This document shows, in pieces, positions 52,484-64,000 of a DNA stretch of 64,000 nucleotides. The stretch covers positions 1,054,001 to 1,118,000 of the forward strand of contig JAEHOE010000011.1 of the NCBI GenBank assembly GCA_016858145.1, written 5' to 3'. The notes under the pieces are model-generated. The model saw only the letters and a program-made list of their open reading frames with translations. It did not search any database and was not told where the DNA came from. This DNA is from Edaphochlamys debaryana. Its lineage: Eukaryota > Chlorophyta > Chlorophyceae > Chlamydomonadales. Each line of letters opens with the position of its first letter. The stretch's first letter is position 1. Made by a program: the position numbers and the translations under genes.

Positions 52484-53256
52484 GCGGTCGTCTAGTCAGG
52501 TATCAGGTGGAACAGAGAGAATGCACAAGCGAGCAGAAACAGAGAGAATGGAGGTCATATATCATATGCGGCTACCAACATGCACCAGTGACAGAAGAGG
52601 GCTCAGCAGTGCTTGAGGCACGTCGAATGCCAAGAGTCACAAGTGCTGCGGAAGAAAGAAAATTCACCCCAGTGAACGCAAAGAGACACCCCTCGTCCCC
52701 GGATCACATGCGCCTCCAGCAGGCCACGTTCAGACGGGGAACCGTCAGAGCTCCGGGCCCGATCTGATCACCCTTTCCTCGTGCTCCTTGGTTCACATCC
52801 TCGCCCTTTCCTCGGCCAACAAGTCCTAGATCACGCCGCCGGGTTCACGTCCACAACAAATGTACAGATCACGTGTCTACCGCCAGCAGATCACACAAGC
52901 GTTGGGTTCTCGCCTCAGGTCACGCATCCCGGCGCTTCAGGGGCCACACGCCACGCGTTCCATCCTGCTTCGAAACATGCAACACGTCTGGAGGCCATGG
53001 CCTGCTATCGAGCATTCCTTGCACAGACAGCGTTGCGTCACAGCCTGCTGTCGCCAACGATTGGCCTCACTTGCACGCACCACGGGCCTTGCTGCAGCCC
53101 GCCTCCGGCGCAAACACCTCTTCTTCACGTACCACTACGGGCAGATCACTGCGCGCCGTTCTGCCCGCTCTGGCTCTGCCCAGCCCGGCCCCTCGCCTCC
53201 CAGCAAATGGCTACCTGGCCTCCCGCCCCGCCGCCGCGTTGGGACCATGAGCCGCC

Positions 53257-56200
53257 TTACTTTGCAGCGGCGCCAGGAGCGCTTTCGCGCCGCGCCTCGC
53301 CTCCGTCGCCCACAGCGCCGCCGCCAGAAGCGGAAGCGGTCAACGGACGGAACTCGAGCGGAGCGAAGTGCGAGCCGGCGCGGTTGTGCCTGGCGGGGCT
53401 CTGGCCAGCCGTGCTGTGGTGGCGGGAGGGCCCGCCACCGGTGGTGATGCGTGGCAGCGCGACGCCAGCGGCGGCGGCGGTGGTGGCGGCGCCGCCAGCG
53501 CTGCCGCCGTCGCCGCCGCCGCTGCCGCTGCCGCTGCCGCCGCGGGGCGACCAGGCCCAGCCCCAGGTCGAGGCCTCGGGAGTGATGGCTGGCGGCGCGC
53601 CGCCGTCAAGCGAGCCGCCGCTGGCGCGGAAGGCAAGCCTGCCGCCGCCGTCGCTGCCGCCGCCACCAGCGGAGCCGGCGCCAGAGCGCCGGCGCAGCTC
53701 TGAAGCTACCGTCGGCGCCGCCGATGGCACGTCGGCGGCGCGGCGGATGGCGGCGGCGAGGAGGGTGCCGCCGCCGCCGGAGACGCTGCCGCTGCGCGGG
53801 CGCTGGCTGCCGCCGTCAGCGGCGGCGCCGTCAGCGCTGCTGGCCGCGCCGCCGCTGCTCTGACGGGGGCGCTCCAGGGTCGTAACGAGGCGATGGAGTG
53901 AGGCCATGACGGGGACGAGACCCGACGGTCCCGACGGCGGGGCCGCCACCGCCGCTGCCGCCGCCGCTGCCGGTGCGCCTGGCGGCGGCGGCGTGTCGGT
54001 CCGCGGCGGCGGCGGCAGAGCCGGCAGGGGCACGGGCGTCACGGCGCTTCCGCTGCGCTCTAGCTGCGGGGTTGGGAAAGGGCAAAGGGAGGTCGGGGTT
54101 GTGAGTCGAGATGTCGGGTGAGGTCATGGCCAATCCACTGAAGTCCAAGGCACCCGAACCATCTCGTCATGCGACACATCGTGCTTACGTTAGCAACGTT
54201 GATCTCGGATGCCGTACTGATGGACGAGAGCCTCATCGAGCGGGTTGCGGCGCCACCAGCAGGGCTGCCGCCGGCGTCGGCGCCGCCCGCAGCCGCCGCT
54301 GGCTCCTGCGCCCACTCGGCGCCCTCGCCGCTCGACGTGCCGCCGGCGGCCGCCGCCGCCGCCGCCGTCAGCCGCCGCCGCGGCGCCAGGCTCGCGGGCG
54401 GCGACCCGCGCGAGCGCTGCTGCTGCTGTAACACCTGCTGCTCCTGCGGCGGCGGCTGGGCCACCGCCGCCGCCATCTCCTCCTCAACCACAACCTCGAC
54501 GACGACACCAGTGGCGGCGCCGCCGCCGGCCTCCTCCTTGGGATCCCGCTTGACCTCCACGCCGTTGCGGCGGCGGCCTACTCCGCCGCCGCCGGCGCTG
54601 ACGTCAGCCTCCATCTCGACGTCGACGTCGGCGGCGCCGTCGTCGCCGCCGCCGTCGGCGTTGTAGTCGTCGCCGTCGTCCTCCTCGGCGGCGGCCTGCT
54701 GCTCCGCCGCCGCCGCCTCCGCCGCCAGCCGCTCCATGCAGCCGTGGGCCAGGCCCTCGAGCACCTGCGGGCGAGCCAGGTCGGCGGGCGCAGCACCGGT
54801 GACATGTCAGAGGCCGCGTGCGTGATCATTTGGCGCTGGTGGCACCGGGCTGCTCCCACTGCCCGCTTCCGTTTCCTCTTTCAGCCTTTCTTGCTGCCGC
54901 CCGTCCGCATCCCCGGGCTGTCATGGACGCCTTCCCTTCCGCCTTTTCTCTGCCGCGCCTCCCCGCCCCCAACCTCCCGCCCCCGCCCCCACAGCACCCA
55001 CCATGGGCGACAGTGCGTCCAGCGGCAGCAGGCCCCCGTGCTCGTTCAGGTAGGTGGCGGGGTCGTAGTTGGTCACCGCCCGGCTCACGCCGCCTGGGGG
55101 GGGGGGTGGAGAAAGGGAGGAGGAGGCGGAGGTAGGGGTCATGGGGTGCGGCGGGCAGGAGGGGGGAGAGATCACGCCGGGATCAGAGGAAGCAGGGGCC
55201 GAGAAGGTGTGGCTTTGCGCAAGAGGGGCGGCAGAAGCTCCGGCGGGGCACAGCAGGCAGCTGAAGGGGCGGGCAGCCGAAGGGCGCATGAGTCAGGCCT
55301 TAGTAAGGTGCTTACGTTGCTTGAGGGCGGCGTAGTCGTACGCCATGGCGGCGGCCTCCTCGGAGTTGAAGACGCCGAGGTACTGCGGGGGGGCGGAGGG
55401 GGAAGGGGGAAGGGGAGGGGGGAGGGGTAAGGTAAGGGAAGGGAGGTGACATGCCCCGCTTGCGGAGGAGGGGAGCGGGGGGCTTTGGCAGCAGCCATGG
55501 GCATTGGTCTTCCTGCCGTGGCCCTTAGTCTTTTTGCGCATGCCATGACTCAGCACCGCCCGGCCCGCACGCAAACCTCAAGTGAAGAGCCCCTGGGGTT
55601 TGCCCCCCACACTCACCAGGTAGCGGCACCGCCCGACCTTGCCCAACCGCGCCTCCCAGCGGCCCTCCTGCGGACAAGGAAACCCCAAGAAGCGGGCGGG
55701 TGAGACGGCTGGCACGCAGTGGCTATGACCAAGGCCCAAGGCATGCAAACTCAAACTTTCTTCAAGCCTCGGTACCCCGCTGCTCCCTCCCTGTACCGGC
55801 TCCCCAATCGACGCTCCACCCCCGCCGCCTCACCTCTCCGTCGCACACCTGGTGGTGCTTGGTGACGCCCCGGAAGCGGCTGGCGCCGCGCGAGAAGCCC
55901 GCCGACGTGCGGCGCAGCATGTTGACCACCGTCTCCTTGTCCATCTGCAGGGGCGGGGGCGGGGGGGGCGGGGGAAGGTGGGGCGGGGGCGGGGGGGGGG
56001 CAGCCGAGGCAGGGGAAGGTTGTGTGAGGGCGGTGACAGGGTGGCGTGCAGGTGTCGAGAGGGTGGCGTGCAGGTGTCGAGAGGGTGGCGAGCGCGTGCG
56101 CCCAGCGTCCTGCGGTGCGGGCGCAGCCCCTGTGCCCCTGCTTGCGGTACCGGTAGTGCAGAAGCGAACCGTGGGGCGCTCGTCGCGGGGGGGACCCGGG

Positions 56201-58390
56201 AAGGAGCGCTCACCTGGGAGAGGCGGGTCAGGTCATCGGCGTACTCGGTGGCGGGGAACTGTGGGGGGGCAGGGGTGGAGGGGGAACGAGAGGGGGGGAC
56301 ATCGACGGGGGACATGGGTTGGCGTGAGGTGGGCAAGAAAGGGTGCAGCGCGTGGGCAGGGCAGGCACAAGGACGCAAACTAGCGGAGGGCAGGCAGGGA
56401 ACCGTCCGCACGCACGCACGCACTCACGTTGGTGGGCGCCGCCAGGCCCCAGTACACCAGCGCCGCCCTGTCGTACGCGCGGGCCGCCTCCACCTCGGTG
56501 CCGTACCCGCCCAGGTACACCTGCGGTGGCAACCGACAACCGACAACCGCCACATGGCGCGGAGGGGCAGTACGAAATCATTACGGTACCGTGCCGTACC
56601 ATCGGCCATAGCGCCGTACCACGCGGTGAGGCCCAAGAGGGGCGCTAACGGTTGTTAAGAGCACACGTGGCACAGGTGAAGCGTGAGGCACGGCCCACCT
56701 GCTTGCCGCGCGTGCGTCCGCCCGGTGAGGTCTTCTTTCGCTGCACCGATGGGTCCCACAGGTGTGCCTCCCACTTGCCGGTCCAGCGGTGCCTGAGGGA
56801 GGTGCAGGATTGCAAGGGAGCTAAGGAGGAGAGCAGGACGGCAAAGGGGAGCATTTGCGCAAGCGCGCAGCAGCGATGCAGCGAGGGAAAGACATCATCG
56901 CAGCCAAGCTTTGCCGTGCTCGTTTGCAGTCGTGCGTAGCCGGGCCTTACTTGGTGACGCCCTTGAAGCCAGAGGTGCCGCCGTTCTTGTTGCGAGACTG
57001 AGGCTGGGGCTTGGTGTGGGCCAGCTCGTGCTTCAGCACCGCCGCCATCGGATCCTCACCGCCGCCGCCGCCGTCGGCGTCGCCGTCGCCGTCGACGCTG
57101 GCGCCGCCGCTGCTGGCGGCGGCGGCAGTGGCGCGCGCGACCACGGCGGCGAGTGGGTTGAGCGGCTTCTTCTCCCTTGAGCGCTTGTTGGGCGTGTTGG
57201 GCGCCGCCGCCACCGCTACCGCCGCCTCGCCCGTCGTCACCGCCGCCGCCGCCGTCTGCGTCCGGCGGATGGCCCGGGTGCGGCGCGACGGCAGCGGCGC
57301 CGCCGGGCCGCCGCCGTCCAGGTCCATCGCGGCGGCGCCGGCGCCGCTGCCGGTCTGGTTGCTGGCGGCGGAGCGGGAGCTGGCGTTGGGGCTGCCGTCG
57401 GTGGTGGCGGCACGCTCCACCGCCGCCAGGGCGCCGACGGGAGCTGAGCTCACTCGGTTGGCGTGGATCCGGATCGGTTGGATCGGGCGGTTGGCAACCA
57501 CGCCGCCGCCGCCGCCGCCTCCGAAGACCGGCACCATAGGGCCCAGCGCTGGCGGCGGCATGGCACCGCCGTCGGGGCGAAGCTGGCGCAGCGACGGCTG
57601 CGGGCCACCGCCGCCGCCAGACGACCAGGGGTACCCGAAGCCGCCGCCAGATCCGAACGGTTCAGCGTCCGGATAGCCGTTGCCGCCGCCGCCGCCGTAA
57701 CGCTCGCCGGCGTAGCCGTAGCGGTCGCCGCCAGCGCCGCCGAAGGCAGGCTGCGGCGGGGGCGAGCGGTGCCCGTACCAGTCGTTGTGGGGCGGCGGCG
57801 GAGCGCCGCCAGCGTCGCGGCCACTGCCGTACGCCTGGTGCTGCTGCCAGTGGCTGACGTCAGCGCTGCCGTGGCTGTAGAGGTGGTGGCCGCCGCCGCC
57901 GCCACCAACCGCCGGCGGCGGCGGCGGGGGCGGCATCGGCGTCTGCGGGCCGCCGCGGCCAAAGGCCGGCAGCGAGTGCGGCGCATGCGCCGCACGGTTG
58001 CCGTACATGTGGTTGCCGTACGGTTGGTTGCCGTACGAGTCATGGGCAGCGCGGGTGTCCACGTGGGGTTGGGGGGCGGACCAGGACGGGGGGCGCTTGT
58101 GGCCAGGGGAGGGCAGGCCGCCGCCGCCACGGCAGCCGCCGTCGCTGGCGAGGTCGACGCCGCGGTGCTCGCCGCCGCCGCCGCCGCCGCCAGCGGCGCC
58201 GCCGGTGTAGCCGCTGCCGTTGAAGAAGCTGCCGAAGCTGTCAAGCGCGCCGCCGCCGCTGACGCCGCCGCCGCCACCTGGTCCGCCGCCGCCGGCGGCG
58301 CCGCCAGCGCCAGCGCCGGTGTTGATGAGGAAGGACTCGACCTCGAGATCCATGGCCAGGCCGTCGGCGGCGGCGCTGCCGAAATTGCCA

Positions 58391-58421
<31 letters not shown>

Positions 58422-60353
58422 TGCCGTGAGCGGGTGACGGGGCGCGGTGGTGCGGGTAGAGGCCGTGCTGGGCGTGGTGGGTGCCGTGCTGGTAGTTGCC
58501 GTGCGGCGGTTGGTGGTTGTGCTGCGGCGGCTGGTGGTACGGCGGGTGACCGTGGTGGTTGGCCTGGTGGCTGGGGTGGTTGGCGTGTTGGTGGGCGGCG
58601 GCGGCCTGGTTGAGCGGGTGGTGCGGGCAGAAGGGGTAGTGGTGCGGCTGCTGGCTGCAGTAAACAGCGCCGCCACCGCCGCCGCCGCCAGCCCCGACGT
58701 CAGGGCCGCCGGCGCCGCCGCCGCCGCCGCCGTGCGGGCCGTGCGCGTGATGACCGTGGTGGTGGGTGTGGTGGGTGTGCGGCGGCGGCTGCGGCGGTGC
58801 CTGCAGCGGCGGCGGCGACGCCGAGGCGCCGGAGCGGAAGAAGTCAAACTCAAAGTCGTTGCCGCCGCCGCCGCCGGCATTGCCGTGACTGCCGTACGTG
58901 GGGAAGATGGGCTCAGTGGCGCGGCGAGCCACGGTGCCGTATCCCTCGCCGCCGCCGGGCCGGGGCGGGGCCTGCTGCGGCTGCGGCTGCGGCGGCCTGA
59001 ACGGCTGCGGCGACGGCGGCTGCGAGTAGGGGCCCTGCTGCTGCGCGCCCTGCAGCTGCTGCTGCTGCATTGCCGGCAGGCCCGCAGGCGACTGGAAGAG
59101 CGGCGCTGGAGGCGGCGGCGGCGGCGCGGGCAGGCCTAGCGACGGCGGCGGCGAGGCAGGCGGACGCATGGCGAGCGTCGGCGGGCTGGAAACGGCCCGC
59201 GACAGCCCGGGGGCGCCGCTGCCGCTACCACCTCCGCCAGCACCACTGCCGGGGCCGTACTGTGGGGCGTGCGGCGACCACGCCGGGGGGCTGTGGGCCG
59301 GCGGCGGGGACGACGGCGGAGCGTGGGCGGGCCTTGGGGACATCGGGGCCTGGGGCTGGGGCACGTGGCCGGAGAGGCCCTCGGCCAGGGAAGTGAACTG
59401 GAGGGGGGTGGGGCCGCCGCCGTAGGCGCCTGCAGACGGAGCATCGCACAGGGGCCAGAATGAAGCTCACCATGAGTATTGGTACTGAGCTAGCGCTACA
59501 TGTGCTCGCGTGATCAGTAGGAACGATGAAACCTAGCTAGACGGAATCGCGGATAGCAGGTGCACCTCTGGCCAGAAATCGCTAGCTGCTGGTCGGCCAG
59601 GTCTATATCCTTGTGCTTAACTCTGGCCTTAATGCCCTGATACGTACCTTGCGTCATGGTCGGCGCCGTACCGGCGTTGGCTTGGCCGTCGGGGCCGCGG
59701 GGGTGGCAGGCGTCGTCGACCATGGGCGAGCCGGCGGCGTTGGCGGCGGCGGCGTTGGCGGCGCCGCTGGGGCCGGAGCCCCTGCTGGCTTGGTCGCGGG
59801 GGTGCACGTGGGGCGCGGCCTCGTAGTTGGACTCAGCGGAGGAGGAGGTGGCGGCGGCGTTGGCGGCTGCCTGTGGGGTGGGGAGGGTGAGGGGCGCAGG
59901 TGCAGAGCCGGAACGAGAGGGGGGCTACAAGAGGACAGGGCGGCTGAGGGAGAGAAGGATTGAACGGGACCTCGGGGTGTGGACCTCTGCCCCCGCCCAG
60001 CCTGTGAGCGTGAGACGCGCAGGAACCCCCACATCCTCACGCACCTGGAAAGGCGTCTGCAGGGTGCCTCCGTCAGCAAAGTCAGCGCCGGCCTCCCCCA
60101 GGCCGCCAGCCGCCATCTGCTGGTGCAGCTGTCGCATCAGGGCCACAGACTCGGCCGCCTGAGCACCAGCGGCATCAGCGCTCGCACGCGCTGCCGCCGC
60201 CGCAGCCGTGGCATGCGCGGCCGTTGCCTCCAGAGACGGTGTCGAGCCATGGTGGTGGTGATAATGCGGCGACATGCCAGGGTTGTGGCCAGGATAACCG
60301 GACCAGCCGTGCGCATTGGGGCCGTGATGGCCGTAGGGGTGCTGTCCGCTCAT
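53257..60353 (-). CDS. Double-AP2-domain transcription factor (AINTEGUMENTA/AP2 subfamily type)
   Basis: Twelve exons on the - strand: 60353-60045, 59870-59648, 59429-56951, 56792-56699, 56520-56428, 56258-56214, 55944-55834, 55667-55617, 55382-55316, 55093-55002, 54764-54189, 54063-53257; 4,947 nt, 1,648 residues, in phase. Two AP2 DNA-binding domains lie near residues 994-1072 and 1100-1170. The first has [40 protein letters not shown] and LAAPTNFP. The second has [43 protein letters not shown] and TNYDPATY. The YLG and WEA(H/R) elements and the inter-domain linker are those of plant AP2/ANT factors. About 990 residues of Gly/Pro/His/Gln-rich sequence precede them, including a His-rich tract near residues 390-510. 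After them comes an acidic, Gln-rich region ([14 protein letters not shown]) that could activate transcription. The start at 60353 is the first ATG in the frame. A nuclear regulator is certain by family; its targets are unknown. Confidence 0.92.
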
Positions 60354-62623
60354 GTTGGCTCGCTCGGGTCGCGCGTTCGAAGGGGAGGTCAAAGGTCACG
60401 TCGGTCGCGAGGATGGCGTTGGCGCGGACAACTGCAAGTGGCAGCGGCAAAGGGGCCACAAGGTTGAGCATAAGTGCAAGATAGCGCTCGAGAGCTGAAA
60501 GCCGCTACCCAGGTGCGGCGAGGGCGGCGCGAGAGCTCACGTGCCGGCGCGCGGGTCACTCTCAGCCGACATGCTTTGTGGGGCGGACAGGTCAAGCAGA
60601 CAACGCCTCCGGGCCCGGCCAGCCGGCGCTTGCCCCTAAGAGATTGTCCGAAGGCTACAGGGCGGGGCCCCCGGGCTTAACTCCTGAGTTTGTCGCGAGA
60701 CGTGACCGCAGGCCCGAGCATCCATGCTCGGAATTTGCACCCGCCGCTCGAGCTTTGCGCCCAGCAAGCGGCGCAATGCCATTTATGCACCGCAGTGACA
60801 CACCTGGTCGTGCCTAGCAGGCGCGGCGAGCGAGGCAAGGACCGGCCATGGCCATCTCGGGATGCTCTAGGCGGCCGGCGCTGGCGCGAGGTGCGGGGTA
60901 GGGGCCTACGGTGTGGCCGGCCTCTTGTGTTGCGCAGTAGAGTCTTGGGCTTGAGGCTGCGGCGGGGGCCCGCTTTCATTGCCTCGGGGGGCGCAACGGG
61001 CCCCGGGATGGTGAGGAAGAAGGTCGTGTCAAGAAGCCGGCTGAAGCCCCGCGCCAACCAGAGCGCAAAGCCCCTAACCGCGCCGCAACACAAGCCTCTG
61101 GCACCGCTTCGGGCAAGCAAGGGGCGAAAAGCGTGGGGCCATTCACCTCCAGCGTGAACGGTTGCCCTTGCCGCCACCGCACCGCCGTCCCTCGCCTGTT
61201 CCGCCAGGCTGGCTTGACGTGACCGGGCGGTTCTGTGAAACATGGTGTGAGCCCTGCGCGCGGGGTCAGGGTTGTGGGCCCGGGAAGCCAGCTGGCAGCT
61301 GGCAGCACCGTTGGCTGTGACCCACCGGTGGCGGTGAGGGTTGAAGCCGCATCCAAGGGCAGCAGGATGCGCAGTAGCCGGGAGGGGGGAACCAGGTCGG
61401 TCTCGAGGGCCAGGGCCCCGGGTTTGGCTGGGTGCCGTGGAGAGGGTCGTGTGGCAGGTGCGGCCGCACACGAGCCAGGAGCCACGTGGGGGCTGATGCG
61501 GCCAGCAACCGGCAGGGGGAGACGCTCTGCAAGGTAGGGTGGGTAGGGTGGTGACATGAGGCACGGATGCCTTGCGCTAGACCCGGCGGCGCCCGCAGCG
61601 GTACAGCACGTGACCCACCGATGACGGACATGCCTCCAGGGGCATGACTACAACCAAGTGGCTTGGGCGCCCCGTGCTAAAGAGCAGCGGTGAAGAGGTT
61701 GCCTGTGCAGGAGGCGGAGGCGGAGTGGTGTGCAGCGGGGCTGGCCTGGTGCGTGGGGCTTGACCTAGGGAAAGCTGAGCAAGGGCCCCCTGGGGGTGCT
61801 GGGGCCCGGGTAGCACGGCCGTACAGATACAGACCTCGCTGGACTGGGAGTCTGAGATGCTCCCCCATATACCCTCCATGCGCCTGTGGGCGGCAACGGT
61901 CCGATTATTAGAGCATGTGGGGCTAGCCGAGTTACCCACCCCGTCCCACCCATAGACATGACTCCTGACCTGAAGGCGCCAGGACTGTGCACACGTCGTT
62001 GAGGATGCCGTTGCCGCCGCCTTTGGGCCTATCTTGGACGTTGACTTGGCATGGCTCTGTGGCGGCCATGCCCGTGACAGGTTTCGGCCGAGGGTGCGCC
62101 TCCTTCGTGCCCTGGAGGGCAGAGGCGTGTCAGTGCCCAGGGCTGAAGCTCCAACATTGTCGCAAGGCAGGGCGCCTGCGCAGCGGGGCACTCTGCATGC
62201 GTGAACAGAATGGTAATAAGGTGCTGGGCGCGGTAGGGGAATGGGGCTTGCCTGGGGGAAGTAGTTCGGCTGCCGTCGCTGGTGGTCGACATCGTGCCGG
62301 GTACTCGGCAACCGACACACGGTAGCCCGAAGCCGTTGCGGTGGCTGGGGACACATCACCAATGTGGAGCCAAGACCGAGCTCTAGCACGAATGCAGCTT
62401 GGCGGCGTTGTGGGGGCGGCATGCGCATGCCGCCTCAGAGAAGTCGCGCCTCGCGGGCGGCCAGTCCAGCAGGCTAGACCGCAGTTCAAGGAGCCGGTTC
62501 TTGGTGGCTACTGATGGAATAAGGGGGCGAAGGAGCGCGAAGGCGAGGCCTCGATCCACCCTGATGCAGGGACAGCTGCGTTTTGGAGGGAAAGCCGCGC
62601 CCTGCACATATACTCCCTCCAGC
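60354..62623. other. Spacer between AP2 and dUTPase genes; nothing recognised
   Basis: This 2.3 kb divergent spacer holds both promoters and 5' UTRs. Frames at 60690-61157 (+) and 60677-61564 (-) are open, but they overlap each other and have no domain or plausible codon pattern. No TATA box is clear next to the AP2 start. Confidence 0.45.
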
Positions 62624-63533
62624 ATGTTTTCTCGCATAGCCACACTCCGACCCGCTTCACTGCTCGCTCACCGCTGCTTCACCATGTCGACCTCCGTGCT
62701 CGCTAGCCACAACGAGAATTTGGCTGCGGTCGGCAGTCCCTCCGCGGGCAAGCCCACCAAGATGCCCCGCCTGGACATTGAGGAGAAGCTGCTTGTGAAG
62801 AAGCTTTCTGACAAGGCCACGCTGCCCAAGCGCGGCTCGGCTGGCGCGGCCGGCTATGACCTTTCGAGGTAAGCGTTTGAAGCTGCCACTCCAGGTTAAC
62901 TGTGACCGCCCGCGCGCCTACACTCTATATGTTTACTACCTTGCAGCGCTGAGGACACCGTGGTGCCCGCTCGCGGCAAGGCGATTGTGAAGACCGACAT
63001 CGCTATTCGCGTGCCAAAGGGCACCTATGGTCGCGTTGCGCCTCGCTCTGGCCTCGCTGTGAAGAACTTCATTGACACCGGTGCGGGCGTCATCGACGAG
63101 GACTACCGCGGAAATGTCGGCGTGGTGCTGTTCAACCACTCGGACAAGGACTTCGAAGGTGCGTAACCCCTCGCTTCCCTCCCCCCCGTATGTGGGGGCT
63201 CTTGCGTTTGCGTCCCCCCGCGCAGCCGTGGCAGCACGGCACATTGCTAGCGGTGCCTCAGGTGCCTCTGTACAGCAGCCAGTGGCTCGTGCGGCCTCAT
63301 CAGAGAGGCTGGCACGCTGCCCCTTCCGTCCCCACACAGCTTCCCTGCCCCCGACCTTACCCCTCGTCCCTCATCCCCTGCCTTTCTTCTCCCGCGCAGT
63401 CAAGGTTGGCGACCGTGTCGCACAGCTGATCCTGGAGCGCATCGTGGTCCCGGATGTGGATGAGGTGGAGGAGCTGGACGCAACGGACCGGGGCGCCAAC
63501 GGGTACGGCTCCACCGGCGTGACCGCCTCTTGA
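62624..63533 (+). CDS. DUT1: dUTPase (dUTP pyrophosphatase)
   Basis: Three exons: 62624-62868, 62947-63158, 63400-63533; 591 nt, 196 residues, in phase. The enzyme splits dUTP to dUMP and pyrophosphate, keeps uracil out of DNA and supplies dTMP synthesis. All five trimeric dUTPase motifs are present: [42 protein letters not shown] and the C-terminal arm [10 protein letters not shown]. The arm usually reads RGxGG(F/Y)GSTG, so N replaces one G. The first ATG gives [18 protein letters not shown], a basic amphipathic leader fit for mitochondria. A second Met at 62684 ([10 protein letters not shown]) would give a nuclear or cytosolic form, as in the two human isoforms. A TATA-like ACATATAC sits only about 15 bases before the first ATG. 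Confidence 0.96.
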
Positions 63534-64000
63534 GCACATCACCCGACAAGCCTTCCTGACAATTGTACAAAGAGCAGAGCTAGACCGGACCAGACCTGAC
63601 AGGTAGATTTGACAGCCGCGGGAGCAGACCTGCTGGCCCACGTGCGTCTACGGGCGTACGGGTCTGGGGGCTACGGGTGTTGGACTCGGCATGGCGCCAG
63701 GGGCCTTATTGTGTCCAGAGTTTCCTAGTGACACGGAGCTGAAGATGGGCGCGCAGGAGGTGGCTGCAGGGCTTGTCTTGCCGGGTTTGTGGACACGGCA
63801 AGCGCGTAGGAGTAACTCGGCTAGTGTTGTGGTAAGGCTAAACACACACCGATCCATGTTTGGATATACCGATAGTGACAAAATCCTTGACACCTTGACT
63901 ACAAATTCATCCATACCTGGGGGCGCGCTGATACTTATTCGTGGCGCATGGGCATTGGACTGCTTGCTGTTGTGGGGAGGAGATATGTGGCAAGCGCGGA
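63534..64000 (+). other. 3' flank of the dUTPase gene
   Basis: I see no TGTAA on the + strand before the window ends, so the transcript end is not defined here. No other gene is visible. Confidence 0.4.

Larger units (their letters stand above)
51782..53256. other. Convergent 3' UTRs of genes 8 and 9
   Basis: Gene 8 (+) and gene 9 (-) end toward each other. TGTAA is at 52205-52209 on the + strand and at 52483-52479 on the - strand, about 270 bases apart. These give 3' UTRs near 0.43 and 0.78 kb. Short GCATGCCG-like repeats lie at 52326-52352. No further gene is seen. Confidence 0.55.

Noticed and set aside
57450..58880. 476-codon frame on the - strand within the AP2 gene
   Set aside because: It is a shifted frame of the low-complexity exon 59429-56951. 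The other frame leads in phase into the first AP2 domain.
60677..61564. 295-codon - strand frame and a 155-codon + strand frame over the same DNA
   Set aside because: They overlap, lack domains, and look like chance openness in GC-rich DNA.

Overview
This is nuclear DNA from a green alga of the Chlamydomonas/Volvox (volvocine) type. It is very GC-rich. Its genes are dense in introns with GTGAGT/GTGCGT donors and (C/T)nGCAG acceptors. Proteins carry long Ala/Gly/Pro/Ser/Gln runs, and TGTAA, the usual volvocine poly(A) signal, lies behind many stop codons. All gene models were built by hand, by chaining open frames across splice sites whose phases agree. In nine of the ten models the joined exons give a whole number of codons from ATG to stop; the first gene is cut by the window edge. 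No transcript or database was consulted, so exon edges and family names are inferences of varying strength.

Layout: (1) 1-7805 +, C-terminal part of a giant SPL/SBP-type transcription factor ending in ankyrin-like repeats and a membrane segment. (2) 22375-12068 -, a ~2249-residue unrecognised chromatin-like protein with an AT-hook and a split Trp-rich, Tudor-like segment. (3) 22909-25768 +, ING-family PHD-finger protein, divergent from gene 2. (4) 32609-27994 -, coiled-coil/acidic/leucine-rich-repeat protein. (5) 41417-34231 -, secreted papain-family protease with a proline-rich linker and Cys/Trp-rich C-terminal modules. (6) 45316-41957 -, METTL2/6/8-type tRNA m3C methyltransferase. (7) 45637-49855 +, two-lobed retropepsin-like protein, probably organellar. 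(8) 50551-51781 +, ZSWIM7/SWS1-like SWIM zinc-finger protein. (9) 60353-53257 -, double-AP2-domain transcription factor. (10) 62624-63533 +, dUTPase.

The genes do not form an operon or one pathway. Three are likely transcriptional regulators or chromatin factors (1, 3, 9) and a fourth possibly so (2). Two belong to genome maintenance (8, homologous recombination; 10, nucleotide-pool cleaning). Gene pairs 1/2, 3/4 and 8/9 converge, and in two of these pairs the candidate poly(A) signals lie only 130-280 bases apart. Pairs 2/3 and 6/7 diverge from short shared promoters.

The most unusual signal is in 35-50 kb. At least five splice junctions in three neighbouring genes have a near-identical second copy, made by short tandem duplication across an exon-intron edge. 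One would add 34 residues in frame and another makes a phase-compatible 30-base micro-exon. The other points of note are the architectures of genes 2 and 5, an altered second active-site motif in gene 7, and a histidine-rich region in gene 9.
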